Below, one piece after another: positions 35,684-44,725 of a stretch of 64,000 nt of DNA (position 1 is the first letter of the stretch; each line of letters starts with the position of its first letter). Source of the DNA: Bacillota bacterium. Lineage in GTDB: Bacteria; Bacillota; UBA4882; UBA8346. Below the pieces are notes generated by a model. It ran no database searches. It was not told the origin of the DNA and saw nothing but the letters and a program-made list of their open reading frames with translations. The stretch spans positions 17,648 to 81,647 of the forward strand of contig JAEVYU010000004.1 in the NCBI GenBank assembly GCA_023392595.1, read 5' to 3'. The position numbers were made by a program, and so were the translations under genes.

Positions 35684-36127
35684 TTATTGAAGCAACGAAT
35701 TCACGATTTGATTGACTAATTTACCGTCAGCTCTTCCTTTGACTTTTGGCATTAATACAGGCATGACTTTATTCATGTCCTTTTTACTGGAAGCGCCAAC
35801 CTCGGCAATAACTTCTTCAATAAGTTTTCGCACTTCGGTTTCAGATAATGGAGCGGGTAAATATTCTTGGACGATAAGGATTTCTTTCTGAAGATTTTCT
35901 ACAAGATCCGTACGGCCTGCCTTTTCAAACTCCACCAGGGAATCATTTCTCTGCTTCATTTCTTTGGCCAATACTTCAATGACTTCTTCATCGCTTAACT
36001 GATGGCCACGTGCTATTTCCAGATTCATAACTGCCGCTTTGGCCAACCGGATAACCGACAGTCTAACGGTATCCTTGTTTTTCATGGCAGTTTTTAAATC
36101 TTCTTGCAGTTTTTCTTTTAAGGTCAT
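35684..36127 (-). CDS. yqeY: YqeY/GatB-related protein
   Basis: 147 residues from ATG 36127 (GGAGGAT 7 nt upstream). Family start TLKEKLQEDLKTAMKNKDTV and core RLSVIRLAKAAVMNLEIARG, ending with KVKGRADGKLVNQIV, which matches the GatB/YqeY tail domain. In the amidotransferase GatB this domain touches tRNA; the free-standing protein's role is not known. Commonly found in Firmicutes near rpsU. Confidence 0.92.
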   Translation of the reverse strand: MTLKEKLQEDLKTAMKNKDTVRLSVIRLAKAAVMNLEIARGHQLSDEEVIEVLAKEMKQRNDSLVEFEKAGRTDLVENLQKEILIVQEYLPAPLSETEVRKLIEEVIAEVGASSKKDMNKVMPVLMPKVKGRADGKLVNQIVNSLLQ

Positions 36128-36223
36128 TTTTATCCTCCTCCCAGGGATTAACATTAAGATATTTTATTTCTAGAAGGAGTATGGATTTCCTGCTAAATTC
36201 TCATTGGAATCTGAACCGGGAGT

Positions 36224-36691
36224 TTATTTAGCAAAAAGGTGTCGCCCAATCTTTTGGATGGTACGGCGCGTCCAAACATAAGACGTAGGGGACGACACTT
36301 TTGAAGGGTTATAGAAAAAGAGCGCCCCCCCGGACGGATCCCATCCTCCCAATGCCGCACGGGCTGCCTTGCGGGCGGAATTAGTAGGCGGTTTATTGAA
36401 TTGGCCATTGCTTACGGATTCAAAAGCATGAGGTTGGTAAACAACTCCGGCTATTGTTTTTGGGAATCTGGCATTTTGAATACGATTCAAGATTACCGCT
36501 CCGACAGCGACTTGCCCGAGATAAGGTTCGGCGCCTGCTTCGGCTTGAATAATCCTGGCCAGTAAATCGCTGCCACCACTATAATTCATACGCCTTGGTG
36601 CGGCTGATGCATCCCGCCATAATGAAAAGATTCCGGCAACAGTTCCAATAACCAGAAGCACGATCATGAGTCGCAAATGAATTTTTTTCAA
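36224..36691 (-). CDS. SleB/CwlJ-type cell wall (spore cortex) hydrolase
   Basis: 155 residues. N-terminal signal/anchor (LRLMIVLLVIGTVAGIF), then the Hydrolase_2 domain: LLARIIQAEAGAEPYLGQVA with the catalytic Glu, VGAVILNRIQNARFPKTIAG, and GALFFYNPSKVSS. SleB and CwlJ are lytic enzymes that degrade muramic-delta-lactam cortex at germination. There is no N-terminal peptidoglycan-binding domain, so it is shorter than SleB and more like a free catalytic unit. TTG start with GTGGAG close upstream. Confidence 0.88.
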   Translation of the reverse strand: MKKIHLRLMIVLLVIGTVAGIFSLWRDASAAPRRMNYSGGSDLLARIIQAEAGAEPYLGQVAVGAVILNRIQNARFPKTIAGVVYQPHAFESVSNGQFNKPPTNSARKAARAALGGWDPSGGALFFYNPSKVSSPTSYVWTRRTIQKIGRHLFAK

Positions 36692-36787
36692 TGGGCTCCA
36701 CTTCCTCAGATGTTTTTTTTATTATTCCATCATCGGAATTAGAAAATACAGGTGTCCCAAATGTTGTTTTGAAAAGAAAAAGGTAAA

Positions 36788-37426
36788 TTAGATACTTAAT
36801 TTCTCCAATATTTTTTGGAGGGTATTTTCTGTAGGCATCATTACCATTTGAATGCGAATCTCTAAATTGGGGATTAAATATTCAAAATGAATCAATAAGC
36901 TATCGATGGCGTAAACTTTAGCCGAATAAGCAAGTGACCGATCCAATTCGTTAACACGGGTTGGAGGAGTAAACCACCATTTCAAGGAAGTTTTTTCAGT
37001 CAAACCCCGCCAAAAGGCATTGGATAAAATATTGACCAATTCAGCTAAAAAGGAAATCTCAACCCGATTAATGTCGCCGAGATTTTTGATTTTTCGGTGA
37101 CCGTTGATTTTATCGACAAAAAAGATGGCGTCCGATTCCCGAAAGAAAGTATAGATTTCCCCGCTGATTTCTCCTGAAAAACGCATATGGTAACCAAGAT
37201 GATTGGAATAAAACATTTTGATACGATCAATCATCATGGTTAATGGAAGGAAAGATAGGCAATTTAAATGGATATCATTGTAGCTTCCTAAAAAATCCCG
37301 AAGGGAGTTAACGGATTCGGCAGCCCCTCTTTGAGCAACTTCATAGAGTTTCTTAATTTCTTGGGGGGGTAAAAAATAATTTTCTTGAATACTGGCTTCG
37401 TTTTGTTCGATGGCGATGTTAAGCAT
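36788..37426 (-). CDS. CheC/CheX-like chemotaxis phosphatase-related protein
   Basis: 212 residues. A central E-x2-N motif (EISFLAELVNILSNAFWRGL) resembles the active site of CheC/CheX/FliY phosphatases that remove phosphate from CheY. Only one such motif is clear. The start contains an acidic/Gln-rich helix. AAAGGAG lies 10 nt before the ATG. No chemotaxis genes are adjacent except the distant receptor at 57925, so the assignment rests on the motif. Confidence 0.55.
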   Translation of the reverse strand: MLNIAIEQNEASIQENYFLPPQEIKKLYEVAQRGAAESVNSLRDFLGSYNDIHLNCLSFLPLTMMIDRIKMFYSNHLGYHMRFSGEISGEIYTFFRESDAIFFVDKINGHRKIKNLGDINRVEISFLAELVNILSNAFWRGLTEKTSLKWWFTPPTRVNELDRSLAYSAKVYAIDSLLIHFEYLIPNLEIRIQMVMMPTENTLQKILEKLSI

Positions 37427-37757
37427 GAAAAAACGCTCCTTTTGAATTCTAATTCATTATGAGGCCCAAGATGAATCAATAGAGAAAAGGTCTCCTAGTA
37501 TTTTTGATAAACCATACATTGTCAATCGTCTATCTTTGATTCATCGTAGGCCAATTTAAGTTAATTAGATTCGCGGTTTGAAATGATATTCCTGTATCGA
37601 TAATAGGCGAAATTAGCCGATAATTAACGGATTAGCGATATAATTTAATTCAACGGTAAAATTTAATTTATCATCGTAATAAAATGCCGGATTTAAGATA
37701 AATATGTCGTTTTTTAAAAGTTTTGGTTTTGTCCCTTTCCTTTGATATAATTGAAAC
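37427..37757 (+). other. gap with a promoter for endonuclease III
   Basis: 330 AT-rich bases between divergent genes. A TATAAT box at 37746-37751 ends only 6 nt before the nth ATG; the rest shows no gene or clear structure. Confidence 0.5.
37746..37751 (+). promoter_or_regulatory. -10 box immediately before the nth start codon
   Basis: TATAAT ends at 37751 and the ATG is at 37758, so transcription would begin at or near the start codon and the mRNA would be leaderless. No ribosome site is present between them. Confidence 0.45.
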
Positions 37758-38435
37758 ATGAAAAAATTTGATAATGAGTATTATGTAAAGGTACTGAATA
37801 TACTGCGGAATGATCTGGGAGAGCCGGATACGTTGCATCAAAGCAGTCCTTTGGCCTATACCAGTTCTGCCTTGGAAGTGTTGCTTGCTACGATTTTAAC
37901 CCAGGCCACTTCGGATCAAAATGCTCTGCGGGCTTGGCTGAATTTTAAAAAGGTATATTCGGAACCGGAAGAAGTATTACAAAGTGGAGAAGAGCAGTTG
38001 AAGGATACAATTCATTCCGCCGGATTAGCAAACCAGAAAACCAAGACAATGATGGCAGTTCTTCAAGAAATACAGAATAAATTCGGGATCTGTTCTTTGG
38101 ACTCTTTGAAAGAAGACTCCAGGTTAGCTTGGAGTTTTTTGAATCATTTACCAGGAGTGGGGCCAAAAACAGCTGCCTGTACTTTCTTGTTTGGGTTAGG
38201 CTTTTCTAAATTTCCGGTTGACGTCCACATTCAACGGATCGTGAAACGATTAGGATGGATTGATGACAATCTAAATCCTGAGCAAAGCCAGGAAGTTTTG
38301 TCATCGGAATTACCCGCGGCGTTACATCAAAATCTTCATATATTGTTACTCAATTTAGGCCGACGGTACTGCCGACCGCATCAACCTCTTTGCAACGATT
38401 GTCCATTAAATGACGAATGTTCGAAATCGTTCTAG
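37758..38435 (+). CDS. nth: endonuclease III (DNA glycosylase/AP lyase)
   Basis: 225 residues. Helix-hairpin-helix LPGVGPKTAACTFLFG includes the catalytic Lys; the catalytic Asp is in FPVDVHIQRI. The C-terminal [4Fe-4S] loop is CRPHQPLCNDCPLNDEC (C-x6-C-x2-C-x5-C). The enzyme removes oxidised pyrimidines and nicks abasic sites. It lacks a ribosome site and may be read from a leaderless mRNA. Confidence 0.92.
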   Translation: MKKFDNEYYVKVLNILRNDLGEPDTLHQSSPLAYTSSALEVLLATILTQATSDQNALRAWLNFKKVYSEPEEVLQSGEEQLKDTIHSAGLANQKTKTMMAVLQEIQNKFGICSLDSLKEDSRLAWSFLNHLPGVGPKTAACTFLFGLGFSKFPVDVHIQRIVKRLGWIDDNLNPEQSQEVLSSELPAALHQNLHILLLNLGRRYCRPHQPLCNDCPLNDECSKSF

Positions 38436-38486
38436 TAGAGCGTATCGTAAATAAACGGCAATCAGAAATGGGGAAGATACGCTCTA
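38436..38486. repeat. 11-bp perfect inverted repeat after nth
   Basis: TAGAGCGTATC (38436-38446) and GATACGCTCTA (38476-38486), overlapping the end of nth by one codon-length margin. No T-run follows. It may terminate nth weakly. Confidence 0.55.
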
Positions 38487-38491
38487 ATTAA

Positions 38492-38536
38492 GTAAAACGT
38501 TCACAATATTGAGTAGTTATTTAGAGAACGTTTTAC
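38492..38536. repeat. 11-bp perfect inverted repeat upstream of a promoter
   Basis: GTAAAACGTTC (38492-38502) and GAACGTTTTAC (38526-38536), ending 3 nt before the -35 box of the protease gene; suited to bind a dimeric regulator. Confidence 0.5.
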
Positions 38537-38539
38537 TAG

Positions 38540-38569
38540 TTTACATAATGCGACTTTTGGTGTTATAAT
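38540..38569 (+). promoter_or_regulatory. promoter of the metalloprotease gene
   Basis: TTTACA (38540-38545), 18-nt spacer, TATAAT (38564-38569), 20 nt before the start codon. Confidence 0.65.
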
Positions 38570-38589
38570 GAGGCTAAAAGGAGCTTGCC

Positions 38590-39711
38590 ATGAGGAAAAA
38601 TGGTGTCGTTTTAATCGTGGTTGGGCTGATCATAAGCCTGATGATCATGATAATTATCATAAAAAACAGCAGCTACTCGTCGTTGAATCCAAGTGTAATG
38701 AAAACTGTATCGAAGAAACAAAATGATTGGATGAAGGTAAAAAGTAAAGCCCAACTTGTATTGTTAATGAATCGATATATTAAGCAAATTCACGATTTAG
38801 AAAGAAATCTCGGGAAAACCGGTCAACCGGGCTATAAAATCTACACAAGCATTGAGAGTCAACAACTGTTTGAATATTATCAATCAGTAGCCTCTTTACT
38901 GGATTACCTGAATTACGGCAAAACGGATAGCGCCAAGAATCAGTGGGAAGGTTATCCATTCTCGAAACATGCTAATGCGCCTTATCGGCGGGAACAGGTT
39001 ATTAGGGTTTTGACGGAATTAAATCACCATAAAGTTCCCAAGGCTTTTTTGAAAGGTTTAAATATATATATATTGCCATATGCAATACCGGGTGTTAGTG
39101 GCTTGGGTGGGCCGGGTTATATTTTATTGAGTGCCCAAAATATTCATGAGACCTTGATTGATAACCAGATCTCGGTCACCTTGTATCATGAGATCGGGCA
39201 TCATGTTAACTTTACTTTTATGCCGAAGGATAACCGTCAAGGCGATACGCTATGGGCGGAATTTTTGAAAATACGCGGCGGCGTTTGGCATGGGCCGGGG
39301 GAAGTTAATACTGGCGACTGGGGCGCCTCTAGTGAAGAAACGTTTGCCGAGGATTTTCGGATGCTGTTCGGAAATAACCAGCCCTATTTTGGTGATTTGG
39401 CTTTGGGAGATCCCCGTACCGATCCGAGGAAAGCTGCCCGGGAAAAGAAATTTTTGATAAATTTGGAGAATGAAAAGATCAAAAACGGATATCGGTCACC
39501 CTGGATAGTAGAAGAAAAACTTTTCTTTTGGCAGAATCAAAACCTAATGTTGTTTGTTGGTTGGTCAGTGCTCGGTTTGTCGATGTTCTTTATTCGAAAA
39601 TATCGGAATCCCCGGAACGGGTATTCATTTTCGGGCAACCGAAATCAATGGCGGGTTTGGAAATCCATGGGTAAAATGAAAAAATCATATCTTTCAAAAG
39701 GGACAGCCTAA
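38590..39711 (+). CDS. membrane-anchored HExxH metalloprotease-like protein
   Basis: 373 residues. N-terminal transmembrane helix (VVLIVVGLIISLMIMIIIIK), then a helical region, then the zinc motif HEIGHH in TLYHEIGHHVNFTF with a likely third ligand Glu in ASSEETFAEDFRMLFG, arranged as in gluzincins. A second hydrophobic helix near the C-terminus (NLMLFVGWSVLGLSMFFI) precedes a basic tail. It is probably a zinc-dependent peptidase facing outward; the substrate is not known. AAAGGAG precedes the ATG. Confidence 0.7.
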   Translation: MRKNGVVLIVVGLIISLMIMIIIIKNSSYSSLNPSVMKTVSKKQNDWMKVKSKAQLVLLMNRYIKQIHDLERNLGKTGQPGYKIYTSIESQQLFEYYQSVASLLDYLNYGKTDSAKNQWEGYPFSKHANAPYRREQVIRVLTELNHHKVPKAFLKGLNIYILPYAIPGVSGLGGPGYILLSAQNIHETLIDNQISVTLYHEIGHHVNFTFMPKDNRQGDTLWAEFLKIRGGVWHGPGEVNTGDWGASSEETFAEDFRMLFGNNQPYFGDLALGDPRTDPRKAAREKKFLINLENEKIKNGYRSPWIVEEKLFFWQNQNLMLFVGWSVLGLSMFFIRKYRNPRNGYSFSGNRNQWRVWKSMGKMKKSYLSKGTA

Positions 39712-39833
39712 GAAATTTTGAACGATTGAATGTAAAAAAAATCCAATCATGATACTTTAGTCCTATTAAAAACCAAGGGAATCGATCCGATATATAAAAA
39801 CAGGATGAATTTTAATCTTTCGGAGGAGATATT

Positions 39834-40004
39834 ATGGCAACCAATGGTATGAACATAAATGAAGTTATCATCAATACCAGGGTTAACAAGGTGGTGGGCA
39901 TAAAGAAATATCAACAGGTTAAGGAAGTTATGTCACAATTTGATTCCAAGTTACAGGATGAATTAAATAAACAAACCCCCAAAATAGACCATAAGATCAA
40001 ATAA
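39834..40004 (+). CDS. small 56-residue protein of unknown function
   Basis: A strong ribosome site (CGGAGGAG) lies 6 nt before the ATG. The sequence starts MATNGMNINEVIINTRVNKV and continues GIKKYQQVKEVMSQFDSKL, a polar, mostly helical, charged protein without Cys or signal peptide. No family recognised. The clean ribosome site and the ordinary codon use make it a real gene by appearance. Confidence 0.6.
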   Translation: MATNGMNINEVIINTRVNKVVGIKKYQQVKEVMSQFDSKLQDELNKQTPKIDHKIK

Positions 40005-40129
40005 GTGGAAAATCCTATAATTGGAATTTTGGAATATGAAATAAAGGAAGGAATATAAGGAAAAGTATTGTATATAAATCCTACGGGATGAGAAAAGTAT
40101 GACTTTTAATTTAAGGAGGATGTTTGGCA

Positions 40130-40660
40130 ATGAAGAAATGGCTGGGCGTATTGATGATCGGCATATTTTTCCTTTGCGGTTCTTGGAGTGTTTATGCCAA
40201 TCCGGTGAGATTCGGCGATCCTCACAGAGGCCCTCAAGGAGGCCCCCGAGATGGATTTCGTGATAACCGCCGGGAACGGGAGCTGCAAAATGATAGCCGA
40301 TATGTTATTCATCGGACAGCAGAGGTTATTTTTGAGGCACAACGGGCTGCGGAACGCGGGCGTCGTTCATTCGGACTCGCCCGGGCGGTTGTTGCCCAGC
40401 AACGTGCTCGGCAACTGTACATGAGTCGAAATTATCAAGACGCCATTTTCTTTTCAATGCGAGCCCGCAGAATAGCAATGGATGTCATTCGGGCAAATAA
40501 TTTCAGAGTTCGTCCCGAATTTTTCACGGATCGATTGGAATCAAGATACGACCGTCAGGGTCCCAGTGACGATGAGTTGGATCGACGGATGGATCGGGAT
40601 CGGGGAAGACCGGGCAGAGACGATGATGCTATTCATATCAGGATTGAGTTGGATCTATAA
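40130..40660 (+). CDS. secreted Arg-rich protein, paralogue 1 of an unrecognised family
   Basis: 176 residues from ATG 40130 (AAGGAGG 10 nt upstream). Signal peptide (KKWLGVLMIGIFFLCGSWSV, then YAN), a Pro/Gly/Arg-rich linker, and a helical core: YVIHRTAEVIFEAQRAAERG, then RRSFGLARAVVAQQRARQLY and SRNYQDAIFFSMRARRIAMD. The core is shared with the protein at 44726-45247. The tail alternates Asp and Arg. The core resembles a two-helix repeat like a TPR, but no named family fits. Location is periplasmic or outside the cell. Confidence 0.75.
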   Translation: MKKWLGVLMIGIFFLCGSWSVYANPVRFGDPHRGPQGGPRDGFRDNRRERELQNDSRYVIHRTAEVIFEAQRAAERGRRSFGLARAVVAQQRARQLYMSRNYQDAIFFSMRARRIAMDVIRANNFRVRPEFFTDRLESRYDRQGPSDDELDRRMDRDRGRPGRDDDAIHIRIELDL

Positions 40661-40731
40661 AAAGGGAATTGACTGTTGTCAATTTAAATAGTCACTTCAT
40701 TCGTAAATATTCAGTTTGAATAAGTAAATAG

Positions 40732-40761
40732 AAAAACCGGTCCTCTCAGGATCGGTTTTTT
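40732..40761. terminator. bidirectional intrinsic terminator
   Basis: AAAAACCGGTCC, loop, AGGATCGGTTTTTT, between the convergent Arg-rich protein gene and the DMT permease gene. Confidence 0.8.
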
Positions 40762-40811
40762 GATGTGACATTCAGGTTTGATTTGTAATGAATGAGGAGG
40801 GTAAGGAAAAT

Positions 40812-41732
40812 TTACGTTGTGGAAATTCCAGTGTCGGCATGTTTTGTGACAATATTCGGAAGTTGGGCGATTAACATTCCCAATAGCATGAGGAGGCAAC
40901 CTAGATAGCCTCTAATCCCCAAATTTTCGTGTAAGATGAGCAATCCGCCCAGACTTGCGAATACACTTTCCATACTCATAATGATGGCTGCATGAGAAGG
41001 TTTGGCATGTTTTTGGCCGAAAACTTGAAGCGTATAGGCAATTCCCACCGAACAAATACCGCCGTAAAGGATTGGTATCACGGCCTGTTCAAGCCCGTTT
41101 ATTGTTGTTTTTTCAAAGGCAAATGCAGCTGCCATACTGAGAAAGGAACAGGTTAAAAATTGGACGATACATAACTTCAAAGCATGAACTCGCTTGGTAT
41201 AATAGTCAATGAGCAAAATGTGAGTAGCCCAGAAAAAGGCGCCCAATAATTCTAATAAATCGGAACCGTTGATTTTAAAATCTTCAGTCACGCTTAAGAA
41301 ATATAATCCGCTGGTTGCCAAGACCACGCCTAGCCATACACTTAAATGAGTGCGTTGTTTTAAGAAAATTCCCAGCATAGGCACAAGAAGGATGTATAGC
41401 CCGGTAATAAAAGCAGCCTTTCCGGCGGAAGTGTGGACTAAACCGATTTGTTGCAAGGATGCTCCGGCAAAAAGGACAGAGCCGGCAATAATACCGGCCA
41501 ATGTCACGGATGACCTTTTCTGCTTTGTTGGATCGTTCAGCGGTTCCGGATTTTGTTTTAAAGAAAAAATGAGCAATGGAATTAAAGAGAGAGCGCCTAA
41601 AGCAAACCGGATGCCATTAAAGGTGAAGGAACCGACATATCTGGAACCGACCCGCTGGGCGACAAAGGCAAATCCCCATATGGCGGCGGTTATTAAAAGT
41701 AATAGATTTGAACGGATTTCTTGCTGCTTCAT
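40812..41732 (-). CDS. EamA/DMT-family permease
   Basis: 306 residues from ATG 41732 (AGGGAG 8 nt upstream); a frame to 41864 is not supported. Ten hydrophobic helices in two EamA repeats: LLLLITAAIWGFAFVAQRVG starts repeat 1, ELLGAFFWATHILLIDYY starts repeat 2, and AAIIMSMESVFASLGGLLIL is the conserved end motif. Drug/metabolite exporters of this family carry varied small molecules; no substrate can be assigned. It follows pgm by 67 nt. Confidence 0.9.
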   Translation of the reverse strand: MKQQEIRSNLLLLITAAIWGFAFVAQRVGSRYVGSFTFNGIRFALGALSLIPLLIFSLKQNPEPLNDPTKQKRSSVTLAGIIAGSVLFAGASLQQIGLVHTSAGKAAFITGLYILLVPMLGIFLKQRTHLSVWLGVVLATSGLYFLSVTEDFKINGSDLLELLGAFFWATHILLIDYYTKRVHALKLCIVQFLTCSFLSMAAAFAFEKTTINGLEQAVIPILYGGICSVGIAYTLQVFGQKHAKPSHAAIIMSMESVFASLGGLLILHENLGIRGYLGCLLMLLGMLIAQLPNIVTKHADTGISTT

Positions 41733-41799
41733 AATCAACGCTCCCTGTAGTTGAAATGATTTTCCCGGCTGCGGCTTTGACCATAGGTGGTGTTTAACA

Positions 41800-43446
41800 T
41801 TAGTTGAGCCCGAGGTAATGACCGATTTCCTCAGAGGCCGTGCGTGCCGTTTCCAAGGAGTCACCTTTTTCTTCCCGGTAATCTTTGATAATATTTTCCG
41901 TTCCCGAGGTCCGTTTTAAGACCCATACACCGCCGCTGAGCACGACTTTAATGCCGTCTCCGACAACTAATCTTTCTATCGAACGATTGGCGATTTTCTT
42001 GCCGGTTAAAAGGGATTTAACCCGGTCGGGATCTCCGGCTAATTGGATGAGGAGTTTTTTCTTTTCGGGATCAGCGGGAACGTCCTGGCGTTCATATTGG
42101 TAAGGTCCGTACTTTTGGACCAAATCCCCATAAAGAGTTCCGATATCTTTACCGGTTCTGGCCATAGCTTCCATCATTAAAAGCACGGCGGCGATCCCGT
42201 CTTTTTCGGTTACCCATACACTACCATCCCGCCTGGGGAAGGACAAACCGGCGCTTTCTTCTCCCGCAAGCACGTATTTACCGGATAGAAGACCGGCTAC
42301 ATAATGCTTGAACCCAACATTGACCTCATAAGAAGGCCGGCCGTGATTTTTGGCGATTTCTTCTATCATATGGGTTGTCCCAATGGTGCGGCCCACTCCC
42401 ATACTGGCGTTAAATCCACGATGAGCCGCCAGATAGTCGAACAATACGCACAATACATGATTAGGGTTTAAAATACCGGTACTGTCCTCACCGCCGAAAC
42501 GGTCGGCATCATTATCATTGGCGCCGATAAAGGGGACTCCCAGTTTTTCCCTGATCCCCTGAACGGCTTTCATAACATAGAAAGAGGAGGGATCGCCGCG
42601 TAACTTGCCATCCCAATCATAAGAACGATTAGAACAGGCCGGATCCTCATCGGATAAAACAACTTCGATGCGAGTGCCGTATTCGGCATTGACAGCCTCG
42701 TAATAGCCGTGGGATGAACCACCCAAGGGAGTTACCGCAAATCTTTCACTTTTGATAACATCGACATCCACCACGGTGGCTAAATCTTTTACATAGGGGG
42801 ACAGTAAGTCAACTTCTTTGACGGCGCCTTTTTGAACGGCATCTTGATAGGAGATGCGTTTGATCTGCTGGGGATGATATAAGTAATAATTCCCCTTTTC
42901 ATCAATGGGTTTGGTACAGGTATTGGGTCCGCCGTCCAGGCCGTTGCTTTTATATCCGGCGTCTTCCGGTGGATTATGGGAGGCCGTGATAATCACGCCT
43001 TCTACTTTTTCACCCCGGGCGATGTGGGATAGAATGGTATGGGAAATCACCGGCGTGGGAGTGCTTCGGCCGCCCTTGTGGATGAACACCGGCATGTTGT
43101 TTGCGGCAAAAACCTCTGCCGCCGTAATCTGAGCTAAATCGGACGCAAAACGGACATCTTTGCCCATAATAATGGGTCCCAGCGGCTTGCTCTTTAAGTG
43201 ATCCGGAAGGTAGGGACCGAAAGTCCCTTTTTCATTGCGGATATCCACTAAAGCCTGGGTCATAGCGGCAACATGGGTTTCGGAAAAACATTTTCCGGTA
43301 TGTCCCCGGTGTCCTGAGGTACCGTTTTTGATGGGTTCCAAATCCCCCTCAGGATGCATATACCACTGGGTAATTTGTTCTTTGGTATAAAGATCTTCTT
43401 TGCGGGCCTTTTGGCCGGCCATGATATGTAGTGATTTTTCAGGCAT
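41800..43446 (-). CDS. pgm: phosphoglucomutase (alpha-D-glucose-specific)
   Basis: 548 residues, E. coli Pgm length. Phosphoserine loop TASHNPPEDAGYKSNGLDGG, metal loop GANDNDADRFGGED, sugar loop LAGEESAGLSF and phosphate loop RTSGTEN. It interconverts glucose-1-phosphate and glucose-6-phosphate. The glucose-1-phosphate made by cellobiose phosphorylase would need this step, although the two genes are 18 kb apart. Of three tandem ATG codons the last (43446) has the best spacing (7 nt) from GGAGG. Confidence 0.96.
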   Translation of the reverse strand: MPEKSLHIMAGQKARKEDLYTKEQITQWYMHPEGDLEPIKNGTSGHRGHTGKCFSETHVAAMTQALVDIRNEKGTFGPYLPDHLKSKPLGPIIMGKDVRFASDLAQITAAEVFAANNMPVFIHKGGRSTPTPVISHTILSHIARGEKVEGVIITASHNPPEDAGYKSNGLDGGPNTCTKPIDEKGNYYLYHPQQIKRISYQDAVQKGAVKEVDLLSPYVKDLATVVDVDVIKSERFAVTPLGGSSHGYYEAVNAEYGTRIEVVLSDEDPACSNRSYDWDGKLRGDPSSFYVMKAVQGIREKLGVPFIGANDNDADRFGGEDSTGILNPNHVLCVLFDYLAAHRGFNASMGVGRTIGTTHMIEEIAKNHGRPSYEVNVGFKHYVAGLLSGKYVLAGEESAGLSFPRRDGSVWVTEKDGIAAVLLMMEAMARTGKDIGTLYGDLVQKYGPYQYERQDVPADPEKKKLLIQLAGDPDRVKSLLTGKKIANRSIERLVVGDGIKVVLSGGVWVLKRTSGTENIIKDYREEKGDSLETARTASEEIGHYLGLN

Positions 43447-43782
43447 CATCATGCCTCCTTTGAGCCAAAATAGTGATTTTAATACGCAGTTCAGATTGGT
43501 TATTAGATTTTTTTTCTCAGAATCCTTTTTCGTTTTAAAAATGACCTCTGCCAAAGTTAAAGTTTTACTATGTACCAAAAAATTATTGGATATACCAGGG
43601 TGCGGTAGATATTGTAAAAATTTTCTACCCGAAGTAAGATAGGAACAAAGAAAGCCAGGGGTGCTCTAGAATGATATTTGGGGGAGCACATTAATTGGCG
43701 CTTTGGGTGAAGAGAAATTTAAGACTGTATTCTGAGAATGGTTTATTATCATTTTTAATTCAAAATCGATAGGAGGAGTGTA

Positions 43783-44589
43783 ATGATCTCTTTAGGATTT
43801 CAACAAATCGGGATTATTGGATGCGGACACCTGGGCCGGACCCTGGCACAAGTGTTGCTGGAAAATCATTTTCCCAAGGAAAATTTGAGAGTATCTTACG
43901 GCGGCAGTTTCACCACTCTTGAGAGCATCCGGAAGAGCGGATTATTGGAAAACATAACCGATAATGATCAGCTTTGTAAAAAATCGGATCTGATCTTGAT
44001 TGCGCTGAAACCGCAGAATTTTAAAGAATTGAAAAAGTTGGTTTTCCCCAAGCAGGCGGTGGTTGTTTCCTGTATGGCCGGTATTGCCGTTAACTCTTTC
44101 CAAAGCGTTTTGGGAATTGATGTCTTCCGGATTATGCCCAGTGGACCTGACACAATTCTCAAAAAAAAGGGTATCGTCGCCTTATTTCCTTATCAGGATT
44201 TACTGGGGCGGTTCTTATTTGCAATGGGTTTTACGGTCTATCAAGTGAAACGGGAAGAAGACCTGCACACTTTTACAGCAGGAGTTTGCCTCCCGGCAGC
44301 CCTGCTGGCGGCCAAAAAATTAAACGGAATGATTGATAATGCAATCCTGGAAATTGCAAAAGACTACCCTGATTTTGGAACAATTTATCAATGGGCGATA
44401 AATGCCCTGCCCAACCTGGATACAGAAGCTGAAAAAGATGAATATATTCGCAAAATGACGACCAAGGGCGGAATCACGGAATGCATGATTGACAGTATTT
44501 ATAAAAACGAGGGGTTTCTAAGAGCTATCAGAAAGGGGATAGCCCGAAGTAAAACCATTTCGGAACAAGCCGATATATTTGACCTTTGA
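43783..44589 (+). CDS. ProC/ComER-like NAD(P)-binding oxidoreductase
   Basis: 268 residues. Rossmann start QIGIIGCGHLGRTLAQVLL, then ILIALKPQNFKELKKLV, MAGIAVNSFQSVLG and FRIMPSGPDTILKKKG, the pattern of pyrroline-5-carboxylate reductase. The C-terminal MTTKGGITECMIDSI takes the place of the P5CR motif S-P-G-G-T-T. Because of these changes it is more like the ComER branch than a true proline enzyme. AGGAGGAG precedes the ATG. Confidence 0.8.
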   Translation: MISLGFQQIGIIGCGHLGRTLAQVLLENHFPKENLRVSYGGSFTTLESIRKSGLLENITDNDQLCKKSDLILIALKPQNFKELKKLVFPKQAVVVSCMAGIAVNSFQSVLGIDVFRIMPSGPDTILKKKGIVALFPYQDLLGRFLFAMGFTVYQVKREEDLHTFTAGVCLPAALLAAKKLNGMIDNAILEIAKDYPDFGTIYQWAINALPNLDTEAEKDEYIRKMTTKGGITECMIDSIYKNEGFLRAIRKGIARSKTISEQADIFDL

Positions 44590-44725
44590 CAATGACTGTC
44601 CGGTTAAAACCAAATTCCTATTTTTTCCGCTATCATCTCCGGCTGGTTTTATTGTAAGATGTAGGCAACAAAATAATATTGAGCTATGAAAGATAGTGGC
44701 TGTGAAAAGGGGGATATAGTATAGG

